NCBI RefSeq assembly: GCF_003432385.1
Contig: NZ_CP031841.1
Span: 3,511,579 to 3,575,578 of the forward strand
Length of the DNA stretch: 64,000 bases
Source of the DNA: Breoghania sp. L-A4
GTDB lineage: Bacteria > Pseudomonadota > Alphaproteobacteria > Rhizobiales > Stappiaceae
Reading direction: 5' to 3'
The position numbers and the translations under genes are program-made. A model generated the notes under the pieces. That model was not told the origin of the DNA. It was given only the letters and a program-made list of their open reading frames with translations, and made no database searches. Below, piece after piece: positions 18,788 through 27,054 of the stretch; the stretch's first letter is position 1, and each line of letters opens with the position of its first letter.

Positions 18788-18799
18788 GACCCGAACGCC

Positions 18800-19228
18800 T
18801 CACGCCGCCTGGCAGAGCTGACACAGACCGCGCAACTCGATGGTGGTCTTTTTCAGTGCGAAATCCTGCGACCGCGCCCAGTCTTGGAGCTGACCTGCAA
18901 CGGATTCGGTGGCGAACTCGGTGACCTTGCCGCACTTGTCGCAAATGGCGAATCCCATGGTCGCATGGGTCCCGCACTCGGGATGACTGCAGGCGACGAA
19001 GGCATTGAGGCTTTCCAGCCGATGCACCATGCCGAGTTCCACAAGCTTTTCCAGCGCCCGGTAGACCTGCAGCGGCGCGCGGAACCCGCTGTCGCGCAGG
19101 CGATCAAGAATCGTGTAGGCGCTCAGCGGCTCGACCGCGTGCTCCAGTGCGCCGAACACCAGCGCCTGATTCTTGGTCAGTTGCGGCCGATCATGGGTGT
19201 GATGGGCACTGTGGATGTGGTCGGTCAT
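18800..19228 (-). CDS. zur: Fur family zinc-uptake regulator Zur
   Basis: A 142-residue Fur-family repressor. Winged helix in the first 80 residues (LTKNQALVFGALEHAVEPLSA), then two CXXC zinc motifs: CDKC and CQLC, plus the CSHPEC segment. The His-rich start HIHSAHHTHD hints at metal binding. ATG at 19228 overlaps the restored znuB stop in an ATGA, so it is translated with znuCB and probably autoregulates that operon through the box at 21076. With zinc bound it should repress zinc import. Confidence 0.9.
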   Translation of the reverse strand: MTDHIHSAHHTHDRPQLTKNQALVFGALEHAVEPLSAYTILDRLRDSGFRAPLQVYRALEKLVELGMVHRLESLNAFVACSHPECGTHATMGFAICDKCGKVTEFATESVAGQLQDWARSQDFALKKTTIELRGLCQLCQAA

Positions 19229-20051
19229 GACGGGCGGCTCCCGGAAACAAGACGCCGGCGCGTGACAAGGCCGGCCAGCGGCGTCAGGCTGAGGACGAAC
19301 AGCCCCAGCGCGGCAACGACGATAGAGGGCCGGAGGGCGTGTCCCATTCCAGCGAGCCGAACAGGCCCAGGACCGCGGCCGCCGCACCGATGAACCCCGC
19401 GATAACGGCCATTTGCTCGGGACCGCGGGCGAACCGCCGCGCGGTGGCGGCCGGAATGATCAAAAGCGCGGTGATCAGCAGCACGCCGACGATCTTCATG
19501 GAAATCGCCACCACCAGCGCCATCAGCAGCATGAAGACGACATTGGAAACGTCCGCGCGCATGCCCTCGGCCTCGGCGATCTCGCGATTGACAGTAGAGG
19601 CGAACAAAGGTCGCCAGATGAGCCACAACACCGCGATGACCAGCGCGCCGCCGCCGTAGATCAGCGCGATGTCCAGCCTGGAGACCGCAAGGATATCGCC
19701 GAACAGAAAGCCCATCAGGTCGATCCGCACCCATGTCATGAAGGCCAGGCAGACAAGTCCCAACGCCAGCGCCGAATGCGCCAGTAGACCCAGAAGCGCG
19801 TCCGACGACAGGGTTCCTCGCCGCTGCAGGGTCAGCAGCAGCAGCGACACCGCGGCCGAGACCGCAAAGACCGCAACCGTGATGTTGATCTGGAACAGGA
19901 ACGCCAGCGCCACGCCCAGCAGCGCCGCGTGCGACAGCGTGTCGCCGAAATAGGCCAGCCGACGCCAGACGATGAAGCAGCCCAGAGGGCCGGCCACCAG
20001 CGCCACGCCCACCCCGGCAATGAGCGCGCGCACGAAGAAATCATCCAGCAT
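19225..20051 (-). CDS. znuB: Zinc ABC transporter permease ZnuB (apparent one-base frameshift)
   Basis: Inner-membrane permease of the ABC-3 family for high-affinity zinc import, about 275 residues when repaired. The upstream frame (from 20051) carries GPLGCFIVWRRLAYFGDTLS and ALLIIPAATARRFARGPEQM. The last part, PSIVVAALGLFVLSLTPLAG, is in another frame. The frames meet at the three-base G run 19327-19329 (plus strand), where one added base joins DTPSGP to SIVVAAL. The restored stop at 19225 then overlaps the zur ATG, which supports the repair. The start overlaps znuC by eleven bases. Confidence 0.9.
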
Positions 20052-20919
20052 CGCGACCCTCCTTTAGCCCGTGCCCGCCATGGAGATGCGCGGCATGATC
20101 ATGACCACTGTGGTCATGCCCGTCATGATGATGCCCATCCTCGGGATGACAATGATCGGTGAGCGTGCCGTCGGCGTGCTTCACCCGGCCGTCCGGCAGA
20201 TGGGTGTGGTCGTGGTTGTGTTCGTAGACCGCCAGCGTCGCCGCCGCGCGATCGCCGAACAGCCGGCGGTATTCGGCGCTTTCGGCGACCATCTTCGGCG
20301 CGCCCTTGCAGCACACGTGACCATTGAGACAGATCACCTGATCGGTGGCGCCCATCACCACGTGCAGATCGTGCGAGATCATCAGGATGCCGCAGCCCAG
20401 CCTTTCGCGGATTCCAGAAATCAGCTCGTAAAGCGCGATCTCTCCGGAAAAATCCACCCCCTGCACCGGCTCGTCCAGCACCAGCAGATCCGGCTTGCGG
20501 GCAATGGCGCGCGCCAGCATGGCGCGCTGGAACTCCCCACCCGACAGATGCCGCACCTCCGCTTGCGCCAGATGCGCGATGCCGGTGCTGGCGAGCGCCG
20601 CCTCCAGCTCGGCCTTGGGGAGCTTCGAGGTCAGCCGCATGAAGCGCTCGACCGTGAGCGGCAGGGTCCAGTCGATCGACACCTTCTGCGGTACGTATCC
20701 GACCACCACTCCGGACGCGCGCGCGCTCTCCCCTTCGTCCGGCTTGAGAATGCCCAGCGCCATCTTGGCGCTGGTCGACTTGCCCGACCCGTTCGGCCCG
20801 ATCAGCGAAACGATCTCGCCGCGCGACACCGACAGGTCCACCCCGCGCACCAGCCAGCGGCCGTCGCGATAAACACCCGCATTGCGCAGCGACACGAGAA
20901 CGGGAGAGGGACTGAGCAT
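20041..20919 (-). CDS. znuC: Zinc ABC transporter ATP-binding protein ZnuC with His-rich tail
   Basis: ATPase of the zinc importer, 292 residues. Walker A GPNGSGKSTSAKMALG, signature HLSGGEFQRAMLARAI, Walker B LLVLDEPVQGVD. The last 60 or so residues (from about 230) are packed with histidine and aspartate (HNHDHTH, HHHDGHDHSGHDHAAHLHGGHG), likely a cytoplasmic zinc-binding or sensing tail seen in some alphaproteobacterial ZnuC proteins. It leads the znuC-znuB-zur operon, divergent from znuA. Confidence 0.93.
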   Translation of the reverse strand: MLSPSPVLVSLRNAGVYRDGRWLVRGVDLSVSRGEIVSLIGPNGSGKSTSAKMALGILKPDEGESARASGVVVGYVPQKVSIDWTLPLTVERFMRLTSKLPKAELEAALASTGIAHLAQAEVRHLSGGEFQRAMLARAIARKPDLLVLDEPVQGVDFSGEIALYELISGIRERLGCGILMISHDLHVVMGATDQVICLNGHVCCKGAPKMVAESAEYRRLFGDRAAATLAVYEHNHDHTHLPDGRVKHADGTLTDHCHPEDGHHHDGHDHSGHDHAAHLHGGHGLKEGRDAG

Positions 20920-21075
20920 CGGACGGATCCAGTCGGTTGCAGGGCAGTCACCGTCGGACGGCGGGGCGGAAGCCGCGGGCTTCAGCCACCGCGGCAGCGG
21001 GTTTTCACGGTCGAAAAAAACAGCGAGCCAAGGCTTGCCGATCTATATGGCACACGTTATACCGTTACGCAATTC

Positions 21076-21097
21076 ATGTAATGACATAACATTACAT
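21076..21097. promoter_or_regulatory. Zur-like operator between znuA and znuCB-zur
   Basis: A perfect 8-bp inverted repeat, ATGTAATG and CATTACAT separated by ACATAA, lies in the AT-rich divergent region 41 bases before the znuA ATG. Alphaproteobacterial Zur boxes are AT-rich palindromes with ATGT/ACAT-type half-sites around this size, and zur itself is in the adjacent operon. Assignment is from position and symmetry. Confidence 0.75.
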
Positions 21098-21138
21098 AAG
21101 CGTCCCGCATCCATCTTCAATCGCACATCGAGGTTTCC

Positions 21139-22080
21139 ATGACTGCGTTCCGTTCCATCGTGATGGGCTCTGCGGCCCTGCTCGCCGCGGCCACCCATGC
21201 ATCCGCGGCTGATCCGGCCGTGCTTGCCTCGATCAAGCCGATCCATTCCCTCGTCGCAAGCGTCATGCAAGGTGTCGGCGAACCGGCGATCATCGTCGAT
21301 GGCGCGGCCTCCCCGCACACCTATTCGCTGAAACCGTCACAGGCGCGGGATCTCCAGAACGCGGCAGTCGTGTTCTGGGTCGGGCACGAACTGGAAGCGT
21401 TTCTGGAAAAGCCGCTTGAAAGCCTCGCGACCGACGCGGCGATCGTCGAACTCATGGACACCGATGGGCTGACGCGGCTAGCGTTCCGCGAGGGCGGCGC
21501 GTTCGAAGCCCATGCGGATGAGGGTGAGCACGAGGAAAAGGACGACCACGGGAACGATGAGACGGACCCGCACATCTGGCTCGACCCGCACAACGCCAAG
21601 GTGCTCGCGCAGGCGATCGAAGAGGCTCTGGCGCGGGCCGATCCGGAAAACGCGATCAAATACGAAGCCAACGCCGATGCGCTGATGGTACGGCTCGATG
21701 ACCTGACCACCGAGGTCGAGATCATGCTTGCACCGGTCCGCGAAAAACCCTTCGTCGTCTTCCACGACGGCTACCACTATTTCGAAAACCGTTTCGGCCT
21801 TCAGGCGGCCGGATCGGTCACCGTCAGCCCAGATGCAATCCCCGGAGCGGCCCGCGTGGTCGAGATCCGCCACAAGATCGAGGAAACCGAGGCAACCTGC
21901 GTGTTCGCGGAGCCGCAGTTCGAGCCGAAGCTGATTTCCGTGGTCACCGAGGGCACGGAGGCCCGCTCCGGCACGCTCGACCCGCTCGGTGCGACGATCG
22001 CCAACGGTCCGGATCTGTATTTCACGCTGATCCGCCAGATGGCCAAATCACTCGGCGATTGCCTATCCGGAAAAGACTGA
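21139..22080 (+). CDS. znuA: Periplasmic zinc-binding protein ZnuA
   Basis: The zinc receptor of the importer, 313 residues. Signal peptide to about residue 23 (THASAADP). Cluster A-I metal-binding features include the histidine in SPHTYSLKPSQAR, the short acidic/His loop HADEGEHEEKDDHGNDETD that is typical of zinc rather than manganese receptors, then DPHIWLDPHN and FHDGYHYFENRFGL. Divergent from znuC over a shared palindromic operator, so the importer and receptor are co-regulated by zinc. Confidence 0.93.
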   Translation: MTAFRSIVMGSAALLAAATHASAADPAVLASIKPIHSLVASVMQGVGEPAIIVDGAASPHTYSLKPSQARDLQNAAVVFWVGHELEAFLEKPLESLATDAAIVELMDTDGLTRLAFREGGAFEAHADEGEHEEKDDHGNDETDPHIWLDPHNAKVLAQAIEEALARADPENAIKYEANADALMVRLDDLTTEVEIMLAPVREKPFVVFHDGYHYFENRFGLQAAGSVTVSPDAIPGAARVVEIRHKIEETEATCVFAEPQFEPKLISVVTEGTEARSGTLDPLGATIANGPDLYFTLIRQMAKSLGDCLSGKD

Positions 22081-22205
22081 GCGAAACGGCACGCGCCTTT
22101 CCCATTCCCAGAATCGGCCGTGCCGCCTATCCTGACGCGACGAGACACAACTTGCCTGAACAGCGGCGCGGCGAGCCCGCTGTTCAGGCCGCGTGAGGTT
22201 GGACC

Positions 22206-23783
22206 ATGGACGCTTTGTGGCGCTATTTCATGAGCAAGCCGCAGTGGATCGCGGTGATGGTGGTGGCGGCGCTGGTACTGCTGCCGGTCGCCGTCTGGCT
22301 TGACCTGCGCAATCTATCGGACGCGTCACTGAACGCCCAGGCGACCAGCCTCAACACGATGATCACCGGCATCCGCAGCTACTACGCGCGCAACGTGGTC
22401 GGCCGGGTGCTCGCCGCCAACGGCACGACGCAGGCGGCGCACAACTACGAGGCGATCCCTGGCGCTATTCCGATCCCCGCCACCCTGTCGATCGAGATGG
22501 CCGAGGTGATCGGCGGCCAGGAAGAAGACATCGGCTACCGCTTCGTCTCCGACCAGCAGTTCGCAAACCGCGCCGCACACCAACTAGATGCTTTCGAGAG
22601 CAGCGCCCTCGCCGCCTTCCGGGAAAGCCGCGATCCCAAGGCCGTGAAAACGGAGATCACCGGCTCGATCTTCGACCGCAAGATCCGCATCGCCGCACCG
22701 GTCATCATGGGGGCGGCCTGCGTCGCCTGCCACAACACGCATCCCGAAAGCCCCAATCGCGACTGGAAGGTGGGCGATGTGCGCGGCATCCAGGCGATCA
22801 GCATCGCCCAGCCGATCGCGGAGAACATCTGGTCTTTGAAATACCTGCTGACCTATTTCGCCGGCGCAGGCCTCTTCGGTTTTGCCTTCACCGGGCTGCA
22901 GATCCGTCAGGCGCTGCACTTCCGGCGCATGAACATGGAGCTGGAGGAAGCCAACTCATTCCTCGCCTCCGTCTCCATGAAGATCTCGAAATATCTCTCG
23001 CCGCAGGTCTACAAAAGCATCTTCTCCGGCGAACGCGACGTGGTGATCTCCACCGAGCGCAAGAAGCTGACGATCTTCTTCTCGGATCTGAAGGATTTCA
23101 CCGTCTCCTCCGAACGGCTGCAGCCGGAGGAACTGACCACGCTGCTGAACGAATATTTCACGGAGATGTCGAAGATCGCCACCGAACACGGCGCGACTGT
23201 CGACAAGTTTATCGGCGACGCGATCCTCGCCTTCTTCGGCGATCCGGAAACCATGGGCGCGGAGGAAGATGCGCTGGCCTGCCTCAACATGGCAATCGCG
23301 ATGCAGCGGCGGATGGTGGCGCTGAACGCGGACTGGCGCCGGCGCGGCATCGAGAAGCCGCTGCAGGCGCGGATGGGCATCAACACCGGCTACTGCAACG
23401 TCGGCAACTTCGGCTCCGAGGACCGCATGGACTACACGATCATCGGCGCGGAGGCCAATCTGGCCGCGCGGCTGGAATCCATCGCCGAACCTGGCGGCAT
23501 CGTCATGAGCTACGAGACCTACGCGCTGGTCGAGGACCACGTGCGCGCCAGCGCCATGGAGCCGATCCGGCTGAAGGGCATCAGCCGCGACGTGGTGCCC
23601 TACCGGGTCGAAGACATCCACACGGAAGGGCTGACCAACGAGAGCGGCTTCTTCAACGAAAGCGCCGACGGCGTGCGGCTGTTCCTCGACATCAACCGCC
23701 TCGATTCGGAACAGGCAGAGCAGACCGCCGAGATGCTGGCGTCGATGCTCGAGGCGTTGAAGCAGAAGAAGGGGGATGGGTAG
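22206..23783 (+). CDS. Adenylate/guanylate cyclase with periplasmic c-haem (CXXCH) sensor domain
   Basis: A 525-residue class III cyclase. Membrane segments lie at about 15-32 and 213-232 and enclose a roughly 180-residue periplasmic domain of DUF3365/Tll0287-like type, whose end holds a CVACHNTHPESP motif at 172-183, a CXXCH c-type haem attachment site. The cytoplasmic catalytic domain (about 275-465) has metal aspartates in FFSDLKDFTV and VDKFIGDAILAFF and the YTIIGAEANLAARLES segment. It would link a redox or gas signal sensed in the periplasm to cyclic nucleotide output. It stands alone downstream of znuA. Confidence 0.9.
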   Translation: MDALWRYFMSKPQWIAVMVVAALVLLPVAVWLDLRNLSDASLNAQATSLNTMITGIRSYYARNVVGRVLAANGTTQAAHNYEAIPGAIPIPATLSIEMAEVIGGQEEDIGYRFVSDQQFANRAAHQLDAFESSALAAFRESRDPKAVKTEITGSIFDRKIRIAAPVIMGAACVACHNTHPESPNRDWKVGDVRGIQAISIAQPIAENIWSLKYLLTYFAGAGLFGFAFTGLQIRQALHFRRMNMELEEANSFLASVSMKISKYLSPQVYKSIFSGERDVVISTERKKLTIFFSDLKDFTVSSERLQPEELTTLLNEYFTEMSKIATEHGATVDKFIGDAILAFFGDPETMGAEEDALACLNMAIAMQRRMVALNADWRRRGIEKPLQARMGINTGYCNVGNFGSEDRMDYTIIGAEANLAARLESIAEPGGIVMSYETYALVEDHVRASAMEPIRLKGISRDVVPYRVEDIHTEGLTNESGFFNESADGVRLFLDINRLDSEQAEQTAEMLASMLEALKQKKGDG

Positions 23784-23793
23784 GCGGGCGGCA

Positions 23794-24101
23794 TCAGGCG
23801 GCCTCGAACGTCGGGATAGCGGCGATCTCCTCGGCTTTGGCGGCGGCCGCGATCTTGATGTCGTAACCGGTCTGCATGTTCATCCAGAACTCGGGCGTCG
23901 TCTTGAAGAATTTCGCAAGCCTCAACGCGGTGTCGGGCGTGATCGGCGTCTGTTCCGTGGCGACCCGCTCGATACGCGTGCGGGGCACGCCGAGCCGTTT
24001 TGCCAGAGCGCCGGCGCTCATCCCGATCGGAAGCAGATACTCCTCGCGCAGAATCTCCCCCGGGTGCACCGGGGAAGTATTGGGCGCGTCTTAGCGTGCA
24101 T
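23794..24101 (-). CDS. higA: HigA-type antitoxin (apparent one-base frameshift near start)
   Basis: Antitoxin of the HigA/VapI helix-turn-helix family that neutralises HigB and represses the pair. The HTH is SAGALAKRLGVPRTRIERV, followed by ALRLAKFFKTTPEFWMNMQ. The written frame only opens at a GTG (24069) without a ribosome site. An ATG at 24101 with AGGAG upstream lies in the neighbouring frame, and adding one base to the four-G run at 24071-24074 joins them to give LPPVHPGEILREEYL, the canonical HigA N-terminus, and 102 residues. The GTG start could still give a 91-residue protein. Confidence 0.85.
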
Positions 24102-24133
24102 GGCTCAGGCTCCTGTTTCGGCAAGTGCACCGG

Positions 24134-24415
24134 CTAATGATAGTCAACGATTTCGACCTCTTCGGCGCCGCCGTCTGTCCAAACGAAACAGATCCGCCAT
24201 TGGTCGTTGATGCGGATCGAGTACTGGCCGACCCGATCGCCCGACAGTTTTTCGAGCCGGTTGCCGGGAGGAGAACGAAGGTCGCCGAGCGCGGCCGCAT
24301 ACTCGATCATCGTCAGTTTGCGAATGGCCGGTTTTACGAGATCGGTAGGAAACCCCTTCGCGGCTCTTCCAACCGCCACCGCCAGAACCATCTTGCCCTT
24401 GTAAGACCGGATCAT
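24134..24415 (-). CDS. higB: HigB-type toxin (RelE superfamily mRNA interferase)
   Basis: A 93-residue RelE-superfamily toxin, placed before its antitoxin as is usual for higBA. It starts MIRSYKGK and carries the family core [20 protein letters not shown] with [12 protein letters not shown] and ends EVEIVDYH. HigB cleaves ribosome-bound mRNA. No key residue appears lost. Two matching palindromic operators lie directly upstream, consistent with autoregulation by the HigA-HigB complex. Confidence 0.92.
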   Translation of the reverse strand: MIRSYKGKMVLAVAVGRAAKGFPTDLVKPAIRKLTMIEYAAALGDLRSPPGNRLEKLSGDRVGQYSIRINDQWRICFVWTDGGAEEVEIVDYH

Positions 24416-24433
24416 CCCTCGCCTCGATCGACC

Positions 24434-24452
24434 TGTATCATAATATGATACA
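24434..24452. promoter_or_regulatory. higBA operator 1
   Basis: A perfect palindrome TGTATCA-TAATA-TGATACA, 19 bases, 19 bases upstream of the higB ATG. The same half-sites and spacing occur again at 24472. A HigA-binding operator is the natural reading. Confidence 0.75.
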
Positions 24453-24471
24453 AAGCGAAGATCAACAGACG

Positions 24472-24490
24472 TGTATCACACCCTGATACA
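24472..24490. promoter_or_regulatory. higBA operator 2
   Basis: A second inverted repeat TGTATCA-CACCC-TGATACA with half-sites identical to operator 1, centred 38 bases away. Two sites suggest cooperative binding or conditional repression by differing toxin:antitoxin ratios. Confidence 0.7.
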
Positions 24491-24558
24491 ATCCGCCCTT
24501 ATGACCGTGCGAAGCGCATCGTCGCGTATTTGAGCAAGGATGATTGAAAGCGCTCGAC

Positions 24559-24924
24559 CTAATCCGCGAGAAACCCGGACAGGGCGCTGCGGAGCGCGTC
24601 ATACTCCCTCTGCGCGATGCCACTCATCGCGGCGGCGCGGGACGCCGGCTCATCATCATAGGGATCCGGTCGCGCAAAGAGCGCACCCGGAGCGGCGAAC
24701 TGGCTGTCGGTCAGGTCAACGGCCCGCCCGTCGACCCGGTTATAGTAGTGGTAACAGTCGCCAAGCCGCGTGCGCAGGATGTCGCCGCCGAACAGGTCGA
24801 AAATGACGACCGCCGTCACATTGCATTGTCCCAGTGCCGGGTTGGCGGGTGTCCATTGCACGGCGCTCGCCGATAACCAGGACCTGAAAAGAGCACCCCG
24901 CACGCGCGCCTCATTGAATTCCAT
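24559..24924 (-). CDS. YunG family protein
   Basis: A 121-residue cytosolic protein of the YunG family, of unknown biochemical role. The family features are TPANPALGQCNVTAVVIFD, a Cys in an active-site-like position, and YNRVDGRAVDLTDSQF near the middle. The start MEFNEARV at 24924 has GGGAGG upstream; a start six codons earlier has none. Standalone between higBA and the small-enzyme group. Confidence 0.75.
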   Translation of the reverse strand: MEFNEARVRGALFRSWLSASAVQWTPANPALGQCNVTAVVIFDLFGGDILRTRLGDCYHYYNRVDGRAVDLTDSQFAAPGALFARPDPYDDEPASRAAAMSGIAQREYDALRSALSGFLAD

Positions 24925-25026
24925 GTGAGCCTCCCGGATCACCCGACCGTCGCCGCACCTGCGAATGCTGTCAACACGGCGCGCGGCCAGCCGGCGGCAT
25001 GAAGGTCATGCGGCGTGGCCCACCGC

Positions 25027-25470
25027 TCAATGAGGAATATCGGGCTCCACGAGGCGCGCGAGCTTGCGCAGGGACTCCTGCCAGCCGAGATAGCAGGCCT
25101 CAACCGGGATCACGTCGGGGATGCCGTCCTGGACGACGGTCAGCTCGGTGCCGACCGACACGGCCTTCAGATTCACCGTCACCGTCATGTCGCCCGGCAG
25201 GTTGGGGTCGTCGAACGTGTCCGTGTAGACCAGCGTCTCGCCGGGCACGAGTTTCAGGTAGGTGCCGCCGAAGGCATGGCTGTCGCCGGTCGTGAAATTG
25301 CGGAAGGACATCCGGTGCCGGCCGCCTTCCCTTGCGTCCAGCTCATGCACAGTGCAGGTGAAGCCGAACGGTGGCAGCCAGCTTGCCACGGCGTCAGGCT
25401 CCACGAAGGCCCGATAGAGCTTTTCGGGACTGGCGGCGAAGACGCGATGCAGCGTGACGGTGTTGGGCAT
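25027..25470 (-). CDS. SRPBCC (AHSA1-like) domain protein
   Basis: A 147-residue START/Bet v1-like protein. The family opening TVTLHRVFAASPEKLYRAF is followed by GTYLKLVPGETLVYTDTF and the C-terminal GWQESLRKLARL. These proteins bind hydrophobic ligands in a cavity, and genes of this type are often grouped with VOC proteins and small regulators. GGAGGCGTGATC precedes the ATG. It is the last gene of the TetR-led minus-strand group. Confidence 0.85.
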   Translation of the reverse strand: MPNTVTLHRVFAASPEKLYRAFVEPDAVASWLPPFGFTCTVHELDAREGGRHRMSFRNFTTGDSHAFGGTYLKLVPGETLVYTDTFDDPNLPGDMTVTVNLKAVSVGTELTVVQDGIPDVIPVEACYLGWQESLRKLARLVEPDIPH

Positions 25471-25472
25471 GA

Positions 25473-25877
25473 TCACGCCTCCTTGTCCTGGACACCGCCA
25501 CCAAGGTCGACCAGCGGCGCAAACCCGCCAAAGATGAGCCGCTTGCCGTCGAACGGCATCGGGTTGGTTTCGGGGTTCATGCGCGGGTCGGCCTTTTCCG
25601 GATTGTTCATCCACTCGGCCATGATCGCGTACGCCGCATCCCGCGTTGCCCTGTCGGGCCATTCGATCCAGGAGAAGGCGACCGTCTCGTCGTCCATTGC
25701 CTGCACGGCCCTGCGGAAGTCCGTGACCTTGCCGTCCTTCACGTCGTCGCCCCAACATTCGACCACGCGCGTGGCGCCAAGGTCCATGAACACGCCGTCG
25801 CCAGCCTTTGCGTGCTCGATGAATTTCTGCCGGTTCGCCGTCGGAACGGCAATCACAAATCCGTCGATATAGCTCAT
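25473..25877 (-). CDS. DUF1428 family protein
   Basis: A 134-residue ferredoxin-like/dimeric alpha-beta barrel protein of DUF1428. It has MSYIDGFVIAVPTANRQKF, ECWGDDVKDGKVTDFRRAV and the end FDGKRLIFGGF. The function is unknown. Strong ribosome site GAGGGAGGGATGAG. It lies two bases before the SRPBCC gene, so both are co-transcribed. Confidence 0.88.
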   Translation of the reverse strand: MSYIDGFVIAVPTANRQKFIEHAKAGDGVFMDLGATRVVECWGDDVKDGKVTDFRRAVQAMDDETVAFSWIEWPDRATRDAAYAIMAEWMNNPEKADPRMNPETNPMPFDGKRLIFGGFAPLVDLGGGVQDKEA

Positions 25878-25907
25878 CTCATCCCTCCCTCACGTTCCGG
25901 GTCTTGC

Positions 25908-26387
25908 TCAGTCCACGACCGCGGCCTCGAGTGCCGCAATATCGATCTTCCTCATCTCCATCATCGCCGCAAACGCACGCTTCGCCTCGGCGCCGTCGGC
26001 GCTCGTCGTAAGCTCCAGCAGGCGCCTGGGCGTGATCTGCCAGGAGAAGCCCCAGCGGTCCTTGCACCAGCCGCAGGCGCTCTCGGCGCCCCCGTTGCCG
26101 ATGATCGCGTTCCAGTAGCGGTCGGTCTCTTCCTGGGTTTCGGTGACGACCATGAAGCTCACCGCCTCGTTCGGCTGAAACATCGGCCCGCCGTTCAGGC
26201 CGATGAACCGTTGCCCGAGCACGGTGAATTCCACCGTCAGTTCGCTGCCTTCGCGCCCTCCGGGAAAGTCGCCGGGCGCGGCGTTCGACCGGCCCACATA
26301 GCTGTCGGGAAAGGTCGCGGCGTAGAAGTTTGCTGCCTTGCTTGCTTCTCCGTGGTCGAACCACACGCAGGTCACGAGTTCCGTCAT
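25908..26387 (-). CDS. VOC superfamily (PhnB/glyoxalase-like) protein
   Basis: A 159-residue single vicinal-oxygen-chelate domain protein. [20 protein letters not shown] starts the first beta-alpha-beta unit and [19 protein letters not shown] is the typical PhnB/3-demethylubiquinone-methyltransferase-like segment. The protein may isomerise or bind a small molecule; the old methyltransferase name is not supported. AGGGAGGCTCTTC precedes the ATG. Confidence 0.85.
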   Translation of the reverse strand: MTELVTCVWFDHGEASKAANFYAATFPDSYVGRSNAAPGDFPGGREGSELTVEFTVLGQRFIGLNGGPMFQPNEAVSFMVVTETQEETDRYWNAIIGNGGAESACGWCKDRWGFSWQITPRRLLELTTSADGAEAKRAFAAMMEMRKIDIAALEAAVVD

Positions 26388-26445
26388 GAAGAGCCTCCCT
26401 GGACTTGAGTTTGCGAAGGTGTTGCGGCAGGCGGCGATATCCGAT

Positions 26446-27054
26446 TTACGCCGCGTCCTCGAAGGACCCGGTCCGCAAGGGACCGACAGGCCTGTAGGTG
26501 CTGATGAGAACGCCCGAGGCCGTGGCCTTGGTGTCGACGAGCGCCAGTTCGCGCGGAGGCGCGTCCGAAAAGAAGCGCTTCCCCGTGCCGAGCACGATCG
26601 GACAGACGAGCAGCAGGACCACGTCGGCGAGCCCGTGTTCGAGCAGCACGGGCGCCAGCGTCGAGCTTCCCCAGACGATCAGGTCGGGGCCGTCCGTCGC
26701 CTTGACGCGGCGAAGACCCGCGACAATGTCGGTGCCCAGCTCCTCGGCCGGACCCCAGGCGAGGCTCTCCGGCCTGTGGGTCGCGACGTGTTTCGTCGCC
26801 GCGTTCAGGCTGTCCGCCATGGGACCGGTCTGGCGCGGCCAGTAGCCCGCAAAAATATCATAGGTGCGCCGACCAAGCAGCAGATCAAACCGCGCGCCAT
26901 GCGCGGTGCCGATGGCCTCGCCCACCGCCGGATCCGAATGCGGCATGGCCCATCCGCCGTGTCCGAACCCGCCCTCGGGATCCTCCCTGGGCCCGCCCGG
27001 AGCCTGGATCACGCCGTCCAGCGAGATGTGTTCGATGATCCTGACCGTCCTCAT
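26446..27054 (-). CDS. RibD C-terminal/dihydrofolate-reductase-fold family protein
   Basis: A 202-residue reductase-fold protein of the RibD C-terminal (YyaP/YwjB-like) family. It has [15 protein letters not shown], the [15 protein letters not shown] motif and [22 protein letters not shown] binding is expected from the family but no substrate is known. It is not the cell's FolA, which is at 58.5 kb. The ATG overlaps the TetR stop (ATGA), so it is the first target of that regulator's operon. Confidence 0.87.
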   Translation of the reverse strand: MRTVRIIEHISLDGVIQAPGGPREDPEGGFGHGGWAMPHSDPAVGEAIGTAHGARFDLLLGRRTYDIFAGYWPRQTGPMADSLNAATKHVATHRPESLAWGPAEELGTDIVAGLRRVKATDGPDLIVWGSSTLAPVLLEHGLADVVLLLVCPIVLGTGKRFFSDAPPRELALVDTKATASGVLISTYRPVGPLRTGSFEDAA

